Part shown: positions 26,510 through 34,520 of the stretch, one piece after another
How the letters are laid out: each line of letters begins with the position of its first letter
Position numbering within the stretch: the first letter of the stretch is position 1
NCBI RefSeq assembly: GCF_039542035.1
Contig: NZ_BAABHJ010000008.1
Location: 868,001 to 932,000 of the forward strand
DNA: 64,000 nt
Direction of reading: 5' to 3'
DNA from: Actinoallomurus liliacearum
Lineage (GTDB): Bacteria; Actinomycetota; Actinomycetes; Streptosporangiales; Streptosporangiaceae
Translations under genes and position numbers: made by a program
Notes under the pieces: model-generated
Database searches by the model: none
What the model saw: only the letters and a program-made list of their open reading frames with translations
What the model was told of the DNA's origin: nothing

Positions 26510-27460
26510 TCAGCCGACCTGGTCGTTGTCCCTGCCGATGAGCTTCCCGGTAAGCGGATAATTCTGCGTCGCCGTGTCGCCGCCGCTTCCCTTGGCCATG
26601 GCGCCAAGGCCGACGATCCGTGCCACGGGACCATCAGGAACGATCTTCGTGATGTCGGGAAAGGCGCCGACGGCCTTCTCGAGGAAGGGGATCTTCTGGA
26701 TCAGCGGGATCTTGGACAGGGCCGTGGTCCTGGTGTCGACCCCGCCGGCCATCAGGTCGGCGGTCGCCTTGCGCTCGAGCCGGTTCAGCGTTCCCCGGAA
26801 GATGACGTCGATCGCGGGGGCCTGGGCGAACACCACGTCCTTCAAGGCTCCCGGGTTACCGGTCACGACCTGACCGGCCAACTCCGCGATCAGGGAGCCG
26901 CCCAGCAACAGGGCGAAGGAGTTGAGCGTCGTCTCCAGCATTCCCGACATGGGTTCCCAGAAGCCCACGTTGATCGAACTCACCATCGAGCTCACCTCGG
27001 CCACGATCGCGCCGTACCCGGCGCCGAGGGTGATCGCGGTCTCCGCGGCGATGAGAATCAGGAACGCGGCCAGGATCGCCGCGATGAACACCATCGCCAG
27101 GATGAGCAAGAACAGCAGCACCGCGGTCACCCAGAGCACGATGGCGATGAGATTACACAGCAGAGCGGAGAGCTCAAGCTGGGTCTTGTATTCGCTGAGC
27201 TGTTTCTTGAACGCCTCGGGATCGCCGCCGGACCAGTCATCGCTTTCCGCTTTGTCGTGGACTTTCTGCGCCTGGCCGGCGGCCGTCCACATCGTATCCG
27301 CCACCTGCCACCAGGTCTCGGCGCCGGACCAGAAGGCCGATGGATCGCATTGCGACTTGTACATGTCGACCGCGAGCGGGCCTGCAGCGGGAATGATTAA
27401 CGAGGCCGCCGCGGTGGTGTAAACGGCGATCTGGGCCGCCTCGAGGCTTCCTTCGAACAC
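26510..27460 (-). CDS. WXG-domain protein with membrane segments
   Basis: 316 residues from GTG 27460 (GGGAGG 5 bases upstream). The N-terminal about 100 residues are helical with WSG (SDDWSGGDPEAFKKQLSEYK), like a WXG100 hairpin. Then come strongly hydrophobic helices (NLIAIVLWVTAVLLFLLILA, MVFIAAILAAFLILIAAETA) and an amphipathic C-terminal half. This layout suits a type VII-exported membrane-active effector or a membrane-anchored substrate. I do not recognise the C-terminal domain. Convergent with the YbaB-like gene. Confidence 0.6.
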   Translation of the reverse strand: MFEGSLEAAQIAVYTTAAASLIIPAAGPLAVDMYKSQCDPSAFWSGAETWWQVADTMWTAAGQAQKVHDKAESDDWSGGDPEAFKKQLSEYKTQLELSALLCNLIAIVLWVTAVLLFLLILAMVFIAAILAAFLILIAAETAITLGAGYGAIVAEVSSMVSSINVGFWEPMSGMLETTLNSFALLLGGSLIAELAGQVVTGNPGALKDVVFAQAPAIDVIFRGTLNRLERKATADLMAGGVDTRTTALSKIPLIQKIPFLEKAVGAFPDITKIVPDGPVARIVGLGAMAKGSGGDTATQNYPLTGKLIGRDNDQVG

Positions 27461-27547
27461 GTCGCCCTCCCTGATTGGACGCTGCACCGCCCACCGAGCC
27501 TAATCGAGAGCCCGAGTCCGTGGCGATCGGCTCGATACCATGACGGC

Positions 27548-28054
27548 ATGCCTCAAGGTGAGTTCTGCCTGCACAACAACCGAGCCGGACTGGCTCGGCT
27601 CACGGCGGTCTTCGGTGGCGTGGGGGTCGTCGCGTCAGCGGCCGGGTTCCTCTACAACCCGTACTGGTGCATTCTCGGGGCGTTAGGAATCGCAGTCGGC
27701 GCGATGTTCGCCGTGATCGGAATACGTAATCCGTTGATGATCACCTTGTCGGGTGCGGGACTCACCGCGCGGGGGCGCGATGGAGCCGGAGTCATCCCCG
27801 CATCGGCGATCGAGGCGGTGGGCCTCTCCAAGATCGGTCGCGTGCACTACGTCACTCTCTGGTACGACACGGTCGCCGTCCCATCGATACCCCTGGCCTT
27901 CGACCGGTATCTTCGCGCCATGGCACCGGGCGTTCCCGGGCGGATTCACATCGGCGCGTTCAGCGAGACCGACGACGCCGAGAGGATCAGCGAGCTCCAT
28001 CGCCTGGTCGCCGAGACCGGCCTCGGCGAGTGGCGAGACCATCCTGCCGGCTGA
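27548..28054 (+). CDS. Two-TM protein of unknown function
   Basis: 168 residues. Two helices near the N-terminus (RLTAVFGGVGVVASAAGFLY and ILGALGIAVGAMFAVIGIRN) precede a beta-rich cytoplasmic domain (LMITLSGAGLTARGRDGAGV, KIGRVHYVTLWYDTVAVPSI) that resembles PH-like domains of actinobacterial membrane proteins. It is divergent from the WXG-membrane gene across an 87-bp gap. Function not known. Confidence 0.55.
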   Translation: MPQGEFCLHNNRAGLARLTAVFGGVGVVASAAGFLYNPYWCILGALGIAVGAMFAVIGIRNPLMITLSGAGLTARGRDGAGVIPASAIEAVGLSKIGRVHYVTLWYDTVAVPSIPLAFDRYLRAMAPGVPGRIHIGAFSETDDAERISELHRLVAETGLGEWRDHPAG

Positions 28055-28172
28055 TGCCGGGCGGACATGGGAGCCCCACGGGCCGCACAAACGTCCTCCT
28101 GCCTAGCGATAGAGGGACACCGGCGGTTAGCCTCTTGTCAACCGATCTTGGATCGGTAGCGAAGGAGGCCAC

Positions 28173-28592
28173 GTGGTCGAAGTCAACACCGCCGCGCTGA
28201 AGACCGCCGCGAGCGATTTCTCCAACACGCTCCTGCCGCTGGTCGAGTCCGTGAAGACGCTCGTCGACCAGAACACCGAGCTGCCGGCCATGTCGTGGGG
28301 TGTGATCGGCGCCATGACCGTCAGCGGTAATTACCATCCGGCCCGCGACTACCAGCTCCGTCAGCTGAAAGACGCCGTCAAGTGCCTGCACGGCGTGAAC
28401 GCCGGCCTGTACAGCGTCGCGCTTCACTACGACGAGAAGGAACTGGAGAACGCCCGGGCCGCCTACCAGGCCGCCAACGGTGTCACCGACCAGTCCAAGG
28501 CGGCGGCCAAGGTGCACGAACTCGAGCAGCGGGTGTCCAAGGACACCGAGGAGTTCAACACGGCCAAGAAGAGCGACGACTCGTACCACTAG
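28173..28592 (+). CDS. WXG/EspC-like helical type VII protein
   Basis: 139 residues from GTG 28173, with AAGGAGG upstream. Helical hairpin with a tryptophan turn (NTELPAMSWGVIGAM) and a long charged C-terminal helix (YDEKELENARAAYQAANGVT). It ends at TAG 28590. The frame stays open past this TAG into the next gene, joined by 18-bp repeats. Function is probably as a secreted partner of the 28704 protein. Confidence 0.6.
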   Translation: MVEVNTAALKTAASDFSNTLLPLVESVKTLVDQNTELPAMSWGVIGAMTVSGNYHPARDYQLRQLKDAVKCLHGVNAGLYSVALHYDEKELENARAAYQAANGVTDQSKAAAKVHELEQRVSKDTEEFNTAKKSDDSYH

Positions 28593-28671
28593 ACCGGCGT
28601 CCGCCCACTGGACCGGCTCCGCGCGCTGAGCCGGCTCTTCGCACTGGACCGGCCGCGCCCACTGGGCCGGC
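28588..28671 (+). repeat. Five 18-bp repeats bridging two in-frame genes
   Basis: An ACTGGACCGGC-like 11-bp core occurs at 28588, 28607, 28625, 28643 and 28661, so the period is 18 bp (first step 19). The first copy contains the TAG stop of the upstream gene. The repeats read in that gene's frame as LDRLRA, LSRLFA, LDRPRP and LGRRPR. Confidence 0.8.
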
Positions 28672-28703
28672 GTCCGCGCACACCCGAACGAGGAGGACCG
28701 TCA

Positions 28704-29447
28704 ATGGCAGGTGAGGGCGAGGCTTACACCGCCGGTGTCGAAGTCGGCGCGATGGGCCTGATGAAGCTGCTGGCGAGGTGGATCCCGGCCTTCTCCAAGA
28801 TCCAGTTCGCCGGTCGGCTCGCGATTCCCGCGGCGGGGGCGGGGGCGATCTGGCTCCTGGCCAAGCCGTGGGGCGACGACGACATCGAGAAGAGCTGGAA
28901 CGCCTGGCGCTCGGGGAGCCAGAACCTCCAGGACATGCGGTTCAACGACTGGGACAACAAGGTCAAGGCGATCCAGGCCGCCTGGCCGGAGGGCGCGGAC
29001 CGTCAGCAGTTCGACAAGTTCATCGCCACGGTCAAGAACGAGTTCTACCAGACCGACCAGGCGCTGGGGACGATGTCCACCGCCGTGCAGAACGCCCAGA
29101 CGCAGATCCACCAGATCATGCACACGGTCGGCATCGTCGCGGACCTGCTGCTCGCGACCATCATCGCCTGCGAGCTCGCGGAGGCGGCCTTCCCACCGGA
29201 CGCCCCGATCGTCGAGGCGCTGAAGAACGCCACCGGCGCGGTCCTCATGGGCGTGACGGCCGTCGGGGTCGGGTCGGTCGTCGTGGCGCTGCTCTACAAC
29301 CTCGGCAACATCGCCGCGCTGGCCTCCTCCGAGACCGCCTTCCCGCAGCCGCAGCCGAACCGCGGGAGCGGCAGCCTCACCAAGGACACCGACTTCGACG
29401 ACATCAAGGTCAAGAACACGCAGCACGGGGGCTGGACGTACTACTGA
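28704..29447 (+). CDS. Type VII locus membrane protein
   Basis: 247 residues. ATG 28704 has GAGGAGG 7 bases upstream. One hydrophobic stretch lies near residue 38-52 (LAIPAAGAGAIWLLA), then a helical hairpin with tryptophans (FNDWDNKVKAIQAAWPEG), then two helices (VADLLLATIIACELAEAAF, ATGAVLMGVTAVGVGSVVVA). The combination resembles the WXG-plus-membrane protein at 26510-27460. It is in frame with the 28173 gene through a single TAG. Possibly a pore-forming or membrane-inserted effector. Confidence 0.55.
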   Translation: MAGEGEAYTAGVEVGAMGLMKLLARWIPAFSKIQFAGRLAIPAAGAGAIWLLAKPWGDDDIEKSWNAWRSGSQNLQDMRFNDWDNKVKAIQAAWPEGADRQQFDKFIATVKNEFYQTDQALGTMSTAVQNAQTQIHQIMHTVGIVADLLLATIIACELAEAAFPPDAPIVEALKNATGAVLMGVTAVGVGSVVVALLYNLGNIAALASSETAFPQPQPNRGSGSLTKDTDFDDIKVKNTQHGGWTYY

Positions 29448-29456
29448 CCGCGGCGC

Positions 29457-29912
29457 TCAGAGCCCGTACCGGCGACGCATCTCCTGGAACTGCCGCATCG
29501 CGTCCGTGAGCTGCGGGTCGTGGAGGTCGGACTCCGCCTCCGGGTTCAGGCTGAGCAGCTTTCCCTGCAGCATCTGGCTGAAGTCGGCGCTGCGCCCGGT
29601 CACGGAGCCCATGATCTCGTTCATGCGGTCGGCGGCCTCTTTGGCGGCGTTCCCGGCCGCCTCGAGGATGGCCTCGGCGAGCGCCTCCGACCCGAGGCGC
29701 ATCGCCCGCGGGTTGATCTGCAGCGACGACAGCGCGCCGCTGGGCAGGACTTCGACCTCGACCTGGCCGTCGGCGGCGGTGGCCCGCCCCTTCAGCGAAG
29801 AGAGCTCTTTCCGCGCCTCCTCGAACCGCTGCATCTGCTCGCCGACCTGCGCCAGGATCCGATCGAACTCTTCGTTCCCGGTGTGACCGAAGAAACCGTT
29901 GTCCGACGCCAT
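29457..29912 (-). CDS. YbaB/EbfC-fold protein, type VII-associated
   Basis: 151 residues. CGGAGGAC precedes ATG 29912. Core pattern: EEFDRILAQVGEQMQRFEEA, VEVEVLPSGALSSLQINPRA, LAEAILEAAGNAAKEAADRM, and an extra C-terminal segment. It resembles the protein at 26057-26497 (INPRAMR shared). It lies upstream of mycosin 2 on the same strand (84 bp past the 29912 start lies outside; the mycosin gene follows from 31367, so the mycosin is transcribed first). Probably an EspL-like accessory. Confidence 0.65.
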   Translation of the reverse strand: MASDNGFFGHTGNEEFDRILAQVGEQMQRFEEARKELSSLKGRATAADGQVEVEVLPSGALSSLQINPRAMRLGSEALAEAILEAAGNAAKEAADRMNEIMGSVTGRSADFSQMLQGKLLSLNPEAESDLHDPQLTDAMRQFQEMRRRYGL

Positions 29913-29996
29913 GTGTCCTCCGGGAAATCGCCATTCAAGGGGCGGTTTCCTCCACCTTAATGGTGTTGATCTTGCTAAGGGAGATCCCGCAGCCCG

Positions 29997-31367
29997 TCAG
30001 CCCGTCTCTTCCCGCTCGGACGACGGCGTACGGCGGCCGGGGCGCCAGTTGCGGCGGCGACCCGCCGGGATGATGATGCCGCCCGCGACGACCGCGCCGG
30101 CGATGCCGAGCGCTCCGCCGACGAAGGACAGCGCGACCGTACGGCTGAAGGTGTCCTTGTGCTCCGCGGTGACGATCGCCACCGGCTTGGGCTTGACGGT
30201 GGCCGTGCCCGCCTGGCCGTTCTCCTCCGGCAGCACCGCGGTCACGGCCCGGAGGGGATTGAGGATTCCGGCGCCGGAACCGACCGAGGTGCGGCCGTCG
30301 GCGGTCACCTCGATCCGGTGCTTGATCTGGGCCGCGGTCAGGCTCGGGTGGTACGCCTTGATGAGCGCGGCCGTGGCGGTGACGTACGGCGCGGCGAAGC
30401 TCGTCCCGGGCCTGCTGGCGTAGGAGTCGTGGGGCCACGTGCTGTTCACGTCCACGCCCGGCGCGACGACCGACACGCGTGACTTGGTGTCGGTGAAGTC
30501 GGCGACCTTCCCGTCACTTCCGACCGCGCCGACCGAGATGACGCCGTCGTAGCTGGCCGGATAGAGCTCCTGTTCGGTGGTCTTCTTGGTGGTGTCGATG
30601 TTGCCGGCGGCCGCGACGACGAGTGCGCCCTTGTGCTGGGCGTACTCCACCGCGCTCTTGAGGAACGAGTAGTTCGCCAGCGTGATGGAGACGTTGATGA
30701 CGTCGGCGCCGAGGTCGGCGGCCCGCCGGATCCCCTCGGCCACCGGGCGGGGCGGGTTGTCGGTGTCCTGAGTGGCGGCCTTCACGGAGATGAGCTGGAC
30801 CTTCGGCGCGACGCCGAGGAACGGCACGTGGCTGCTCCGCTGGTCCTGCGCCGCGATGATGCCGGCGACCATGGTGCCGTGACCGTTGCAGTCGCGTTTG
30901 TCGGTGTTCGTCACGTCGTACGTGTCGATCGACGGCAACTGCGGATGCGAGGTGTCGACGCCACTGTCCACGATGGCGACCTTCACGCCCTCGCCGCGGG
31001 TCAGCGGCCAGACGTCGGTGAAGTCGAGCATCAACTGGGGGTACGGCGCCGCCGTCATGCCGGATGCGGGATATCCGTTGGCGACGTCACACCGCTGTGG
31101 TGGCGCCACCGTCTTGGTGACCGTGGGCGCGGGCGTGGGTGTGGGCGTGGGGGTGGTCTTCGGCGTCGGGGTGTGACTCGGCGGCTTCGGCGTCGTCGTG
31201 TGCCGGGTCGGCCTCGCGCTCGTCTTCTTCGTCGTCTGGGCCGCTCGCATGACCGGCATCCCCGCCGCGCCGCTCGGTCGTGCGGTCAGCGCGATGGGAA
31301 CGGTGACCACGGTCGCCAGTCCCAGGCCGCCCGCGACGGCGACGGCCGCCGGCTTCAATCTGCCCAC
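29997..31367 (-). CDS. mycP: Type VII secretion mycosin, copy 2
   Basis: 456 residues from GTG 31367 (GGAGG 6 bases upstream). Signal peptide (LKPAAVAVAGGLGLATVVTV), then a Thr/Pro-rich linker (~45-95), which copy 1 lacks. The triad is complete: VAIVDSGVD (~131), NGHGTMVAGIIA (~161) and PGTSFAAPYV (~322), with AAAGNID. A membrane helix near residue 410 (VALSFVGGALGIAGAVVAGG) and a short basic tail follow. Two mycosins in one island suggest division of labour between the core operon and the effector side. The YbaB-like gene follows it by 84 bp. Confidence 0.9.
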   Translation of the reverse strand: MGRLKPAAVAVAGGLGLATVVTVPIALTARPSGAAGMPVMRAAQTTKKTSARPTRHTTTPKPPSHTPTPKTTPTPTPTPAPTVTKTVAPPQRCDVANGYPASGMTAAPYPQLMLDFTDVWPLTRGEGVKVAIVDSGVDTSHPQLPSIDTYDVTNTDKRDCNGHGTMVAGIIAAQDQRSSHVPFLGVAPKVQLISVKAATQDTDNPPRPVAEGIRRAADLGADVINVSITLANYSFLKSAVEYAQHKGALVVAAAGNIDTTKKTTEQELYPASYDGVISVGAVGSDGKVADFTDTKSRVSVVAPGVDVNSTWPHDSYASRPGTSFAAPYVTATAALIKAYHPSLTAAQIKHRIEVTADGRTSVGSGAGILNPLRAVTAVLPEENGQAGTATVKPKPVAIVTAEHKDTFSRTVALSFVGGALGIAGAVVAGGIIIPAGRRRNWRPGRRTPSSEREETG

Positions 31368-31575
31368 CGCGCACCTCCCCACCACTCGTCGAAGACTCTA
31401 GACGATCTGCCGTGAACGAGCCCTGTGCCGGGAAACGACGACGGATCGCCCGGCTGTGGAGGATCCAAATCGAGGTCGCGTGCGTCGTACCTGAGGGGGT
31501 GAGCTTGAGGAAGGACACCAAGGTACGGAAAACGTAAAGTAGACACGGTCGAATCGCATAAAGGGGGGACTCTCG

Positions 31576-32406
31576 GTGCCAGAGCCACTCGACGACGTCG
31601 AGCTGGAGCGCCTGATGCGCGAGACGCACGCCGCGATCGAATCGCTGCGCACGAAGAGACCCTCTCCTGAGGAGGCGATGGTCCGCGGCGAGGGGCAGGC
31701 TTCCGACGAGCGGGTCCGAGCGTCCGTGCACGGCGGACGCGTCGAGTCCGTCACACTCGACCCCCGCGTGCTCCGCCTGTCTCCCGAGGATTTCGGCGGC
31801 CTCGTCACCGAGGCCGTCAACGCCGCGCTCGACGACCAGCGTGGCAGGTCCGCCGCGGCGGCGGGCCCGGTTCCCGACCTCGCGGCGCTCGCGGAGACCC
31901 TGCGCGCGGTGCAGAACGAGAGCCTCCGCCGGCTGGAGGTCATCACGCAGGGCATCACGGACGCGATGGCACGCATCCGGGAACGCACCCGGATCAGCGG
32001 CGACCCGACTCCGCGCGGCCTGGAGGACCTGTTCGGCCTCACTCGGCGCAACCTGGAGGACGCGCTCACGGTCACCGGCGCCACCGCCGACGCCCGCGGC
32101 GAAGGGGAGAGCGCGCGCGGGCGGATCCGGGCCGTCGCGATGGTCGGCCGGGTCGAGTCGGTGACGGTCGAACGGCAGGCGATGCGGATGGCGTCGCACG
32201 AGCTGGCCGAGCAGCTCCGGATCGCCGTGAACGCCGCCCTGGACGACCTGGGGGCCGAGGTCGGTCCCGGCGGGCGTGCCGGCGGGGCGGACGCCGAGGA
32301 ACTGCGCAAGCGGGTGAGTGCGGCCCAGGACATGAGCATCGACCAGATGCGCACGTACACGCGTGCGCTGCGCGACATCATGTCGAGCATCGAAGGACCG
32401 GAGTGA
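31576..32406 (+). CDS. Tandem YbaB/EbfC-domain protein
   Basis: 276 residues from GTG 31576 after a GGGGGGAC site. Two YbaB-like units are present: VRASVHGGRVESVTLDPRVL (~50) with LVTEAVNAALDD, and IRAVAMVGRVESVTVERQAM (~180) with LRIAVNAALDDL. The shared GRVESVT shows internal duplication. Coiled-coil stretches link them. EbfC proteins act as dimers, so this chain may be a covalent dimer. It heads a rightward gene set of type VII substrates and a toxin cassette. Confidence 0.7.
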   Translation: MPEPLDDVELERLMRETHAAIESLRTKRPSPEEAMVRGEGQASDERVRASVHGGRVESVTLDPRVLRLSPEDFGGLVTEAVNAALDDQRGRSAAAAGPVPDLAALAETLRAVQNESLRRLEVITQGITDAMARIRERTRISGDPTPRGLEDLFGLTRRNLEDALTVTGATADARGEGESARGRIRAVAMVGRVESVTVERQAMRMASHELAEQLRIAVNAALDDLGAEVGPGGRAGGADAEELRKRVSAAQDMSIDQMRTYTRALRDIMSSIEGPE

Positions 32407-32410
32407 GCGG

Positions 32411-32746
32411 ATGGGTGACGTGGGTGACGAACTCGAGGTCGATCCGGCGAAGATGCGCGAGGCGGCCGGTGGCATCAACACGGCGACCAACACACTGCAG
32501 TCGCAGTCCGCGGGCTTCCAGCAGGAGCTCGGGGCTCAGTCGGACGCCTTCGGCACCGATGACCTCGGCTCACTGATCGCCGGCTTCTACCAGGCCATCC
32601 ACGAATTGGCGTTCGGATCGTACGACGACAACACCGGCGCGATGAGGGGTCACGTGCAGGGCGTGCACGACCTCGCGACCGCCTACGAGACGGGCGAGCA
32701 GGCGAACACCGGTGAGATGAACGACGTCCGCAAAATTCTGGGGTGA
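32411..32746 (+). CDS. EspC-like type VII target with YxxxE signal
   Basis: 111 residues from ATG 32411, 4 bp after the tandem YbaB gene. Helical hairpin (MREAAGGINTATNTLQSQSA, IAGFYQAIHELAFG) followed by a C-terminal helix with YETGE, a YxxxE export signal. It is followed within 4 bp by the toxin-like module, so it is likely the co-secreted partner that carries the signal for it. Confidence 0.65.
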   Translation: MGDVGDELEVDPAKMREAAGGINTATNTLQSQSAGFQQELGAQSDAFGTDDLGSLIAGFYQAIHELAFGSYDDNTGAMRGHVQGVHDLATAYETGEQANTGEMNDVRKILG

Positions 32747-32750
32747 TGGG

Positions 32751-33245
32751 ATGGGTCTGCAGTTGCCCGGCGCGCTCGCCACGCTTCTCAACGATCTCGG
32801 CTACACGTGGCCGATGAGCGACGAGGACAAGCTGCTCAACATGGGCAGCGGCTGGCTCGGGTTCACCAGCACGATGGATCAGCCGGTCGGCGACGCGAAC
32901 GCCCACGCCACCTCGATCTGGACTCAGCACAAGGGAGAGGGCGTCCAGGCGTTCGCGAACACCTGGAACGCCAAGGAGGCTCCGCACAACAACCTCCTGG
33001 ACGGCAAGACGGGCGGCGACATCATCGGCGCCGGTCTGATGATCTGCTCCGCGATCGTGATCGCGCTGAAGATCAACGTCATCGTCCAGCTCGTCCAGTT
33101 GGCGATCGAGATCGCTCAGGCCTTCGCGACCTCCGCGGTGACGGCGGGCGGCTCCCTCATGGAGATCCCGGTCTTCAAAGAGATCACCAGCAGGCTGGTG
33201 AACCTCTGCGTCAGCCTCGCCATGAACGCCGTCCTGGGTGGCTAG
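32751..33245 (+). CDS. N-terminal trafficking module of a split polymorphic toxin
   Basis: 164 residues. Helical WXG-like region (MGSGWLGFTSTMDQPVGDAN, FANTWNAKEA) then hydrophobic helices (IIGAGLMICSAIVIALKINV, VIVQLVQLAIEIAQAFATSA). The pattern recalls the N-terminal secretion region of long type VII polymorphic toxins (CpnT/TNT-like layout). It ends at TAG 33243, and the frame of the next gene starts 8 bp earlier, so the two could once have been one protein. Confidence 0.6.
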   Translation: MGLQLPGALATLLNDLGYTWPMSDEDKLLNMGSGWLGFTSTMDQPVGDANAHATSIWTQHKGEGVQAFANTWNAKEAPHNNLLDGKTGGDIIGAGLMICSAIVIALKINVIVQLVQLAIEIAQAFATSAVTAGGSLMEIPVFKEITSRLVNLCVSLAMNAVLGG

Positions 33246-33822
33246 CGGAGCGGGCGCGGGAATCTTCAAGGCTGCGCAGAAATTCTTCCGATTCCTCCGG
33301 AAGGAGGAGGGGACGGCGGCTCACGCACGTCCGAGGCCACCGCGCTTCAAGATGAAGGAGATGGAGCGCGAGTACCGGGGCGAACACCTGCCCGCGCCCA
33401 ACAAGTCCTGGACTCACGGGTCACAGGTCCAGTACCTCGACGACGCGGCACGCCAGCGGTACCGCCTGACGGTGGGGAGCGACGGGCGCCTGTACGACTC
33501 CTCGGGCCGTCTCTTCGACACGAGGAGGGGGACGTCCGCATGGACACCCGACCGGGGGCGGGCCATCTACGTCATGGACGAACACGGCAATCTCTACGCC
33601 TCGAACACTCAGGTCATCGGTCAGTTCCACCACTCGAGCTTCCTCGCGGGAGGTCCGGTCGCCGGGGCCGGGGAGCTCGAGGTGGTGAACGGTAACCTCA
33701 TGGCCATCTCGCGACAGAGCGGCCACTACAAGCCGACGCCCCAGCACCTCCGGCAGGTCACCGACCATCTGAGGGGTCAGGGACTGTTGTTCGGGCCTCA
33801 TCACATCGAGTGGGGGATCTGA
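33238..33822 (+). CDS. C-terminal toxin-like domain
   Basis: 194 residues. GTG 33238 overlaps the previous gene by 8 bp and has no good ribosome site. A basic linker (FKAAQKFFRFLRKEEG) precedes a beta-rich stretch with DGRLYDSSGRLFDTRRG and YVMDEHGNLYASN, then FHHSSFLAGGPVAGAGEL and a final SGHYKPTPQHL. I recall this ending from C-termini of polymorphic toxins but cannot name the activity. The following gene starts in an overlapping TGATG, as expected for an immunity gene. Confidence 0.55.
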   Translation: MASGAGAGIFKAAQKFFRFLRKEEGTAAHARPRPPRFKMKEMEREYRGEHLPAPNKSWTHGSQVQYLDDAARQRYRLTVGSDGRLYDSSGRLFDTRRGTSAWTPDRGRAIYVMDEHGNLYASNTQVIGQFHHSSFLAGGPVAGAGELEVVNGNLMAISRQSGHYKPTPQHLRQVTDHLRGQGLLFGPHHIEWGI

Positions 33823-34439
33823 TGACCGTGGACGGAAGGACGGATCCGTTGACCGAACCGCATGGACTGATCAACGGCATCCTCTACGCCACGCAGTTCG
33901 AGCGGACGCTCGACGATGAGGTGGTCGGCCGGATCGCCCGTGCCCTGCTCGAGGAACCGATCCTGCATCTCACCCCTGAGCAGGAGTACGAGGGGATCGT
34001 CGCCGGCCTGCGCTCCGAGGAGCCGCTGACAGGGCAGATCCCCCAGCCGCACGACGAGGAGGCCGTTCGTGAGTTCCTCGGGAAGGTCGTACGGCGGCTG
34101 GACGCGCTGCGCCCCTGGCCGGAGCTTCCCATCGCGACGATCGGCCCCGAACACTGGACCGAGTTCGGCGGCGCCCGGCCGATCGCCCGGGTGCAGGTGC
34201 CGATCCTCGACGTCCAGGGCCGGCTCCGCACGATCTTCCATCGCCTCGACGACGGTCACGACATCCTCCTCCTCCGGCTGCGGTCCGGGGCGGAGGTCGC
34301 CCTCATCACCCCCTGGTGGGTCGGCAGCGACGACTCCGCGCTCCTGCTGAAGAGCCAGGACGTACCGGCGCCACAGGTGATCGAGGAGTTCGGAACGGCC
34401 ACGGGCTGGGGCCCGGACGACGTCGCCCCTCTTCCATGA
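33822..34439 (+). CDS. Putative immunity protein
   Basis: 205 residues from ATG 33822, overlapping the toxin stop as TGATG. Soluble alpha/beta protein with no signal peptide (NGILYATQFERTLDDEVVGR, LRLRSGAEVALITPWWVGSD). Position and coupling suggest it protects against the adjacent toxin-like domain; the family is not recognised. A strong hairpin ends the cassette 22 bp later. Confidence 0.5.
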   Translation: MTVDGRTDPLTEPHGLINGILYATQFERTLDDEVVGRIARALLEEPILHLTPEQEYEGIVAGLRSEEPLTGQIPQPHDEEAVREFLGKVVRRLDALRPWPELPIATIGPEHWTEFGGARPIARVQVPILDVQGRLRTIFHRLDDGHDILLLRLRSGAEVALITPWWVGSDDSALLLKSQDVPAPQVIEEFGTATGWGPDDVAPLP

Positions 34440-34460
34440 GAGACGACCTCCCCCTCATTA

Positions 34461-34491
34461 CGGGGTCCCGGCCAGGACGACCGGGACCCCG
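34461..34491 (+). terminator. Terminator after the toxin/immunity cassette
   Basis: An 11-bp perfect stem (CGGGGTCCCGG / CCGGGACCCCG) with a 9-base loop, 22 bp past the immunity gene and 30 bp before the next module. Confidence 0.65.
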
Positions 34492-34520
34492 ATATCCGAG
34501 CAAATCGTTACGATCGACCA

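Noticed and set aside
29933..29996. Additional gene between the YbaB-like gene and mycosin 2
   Set aside because: The 60-80 bp gaps hold no start with ribosome site.
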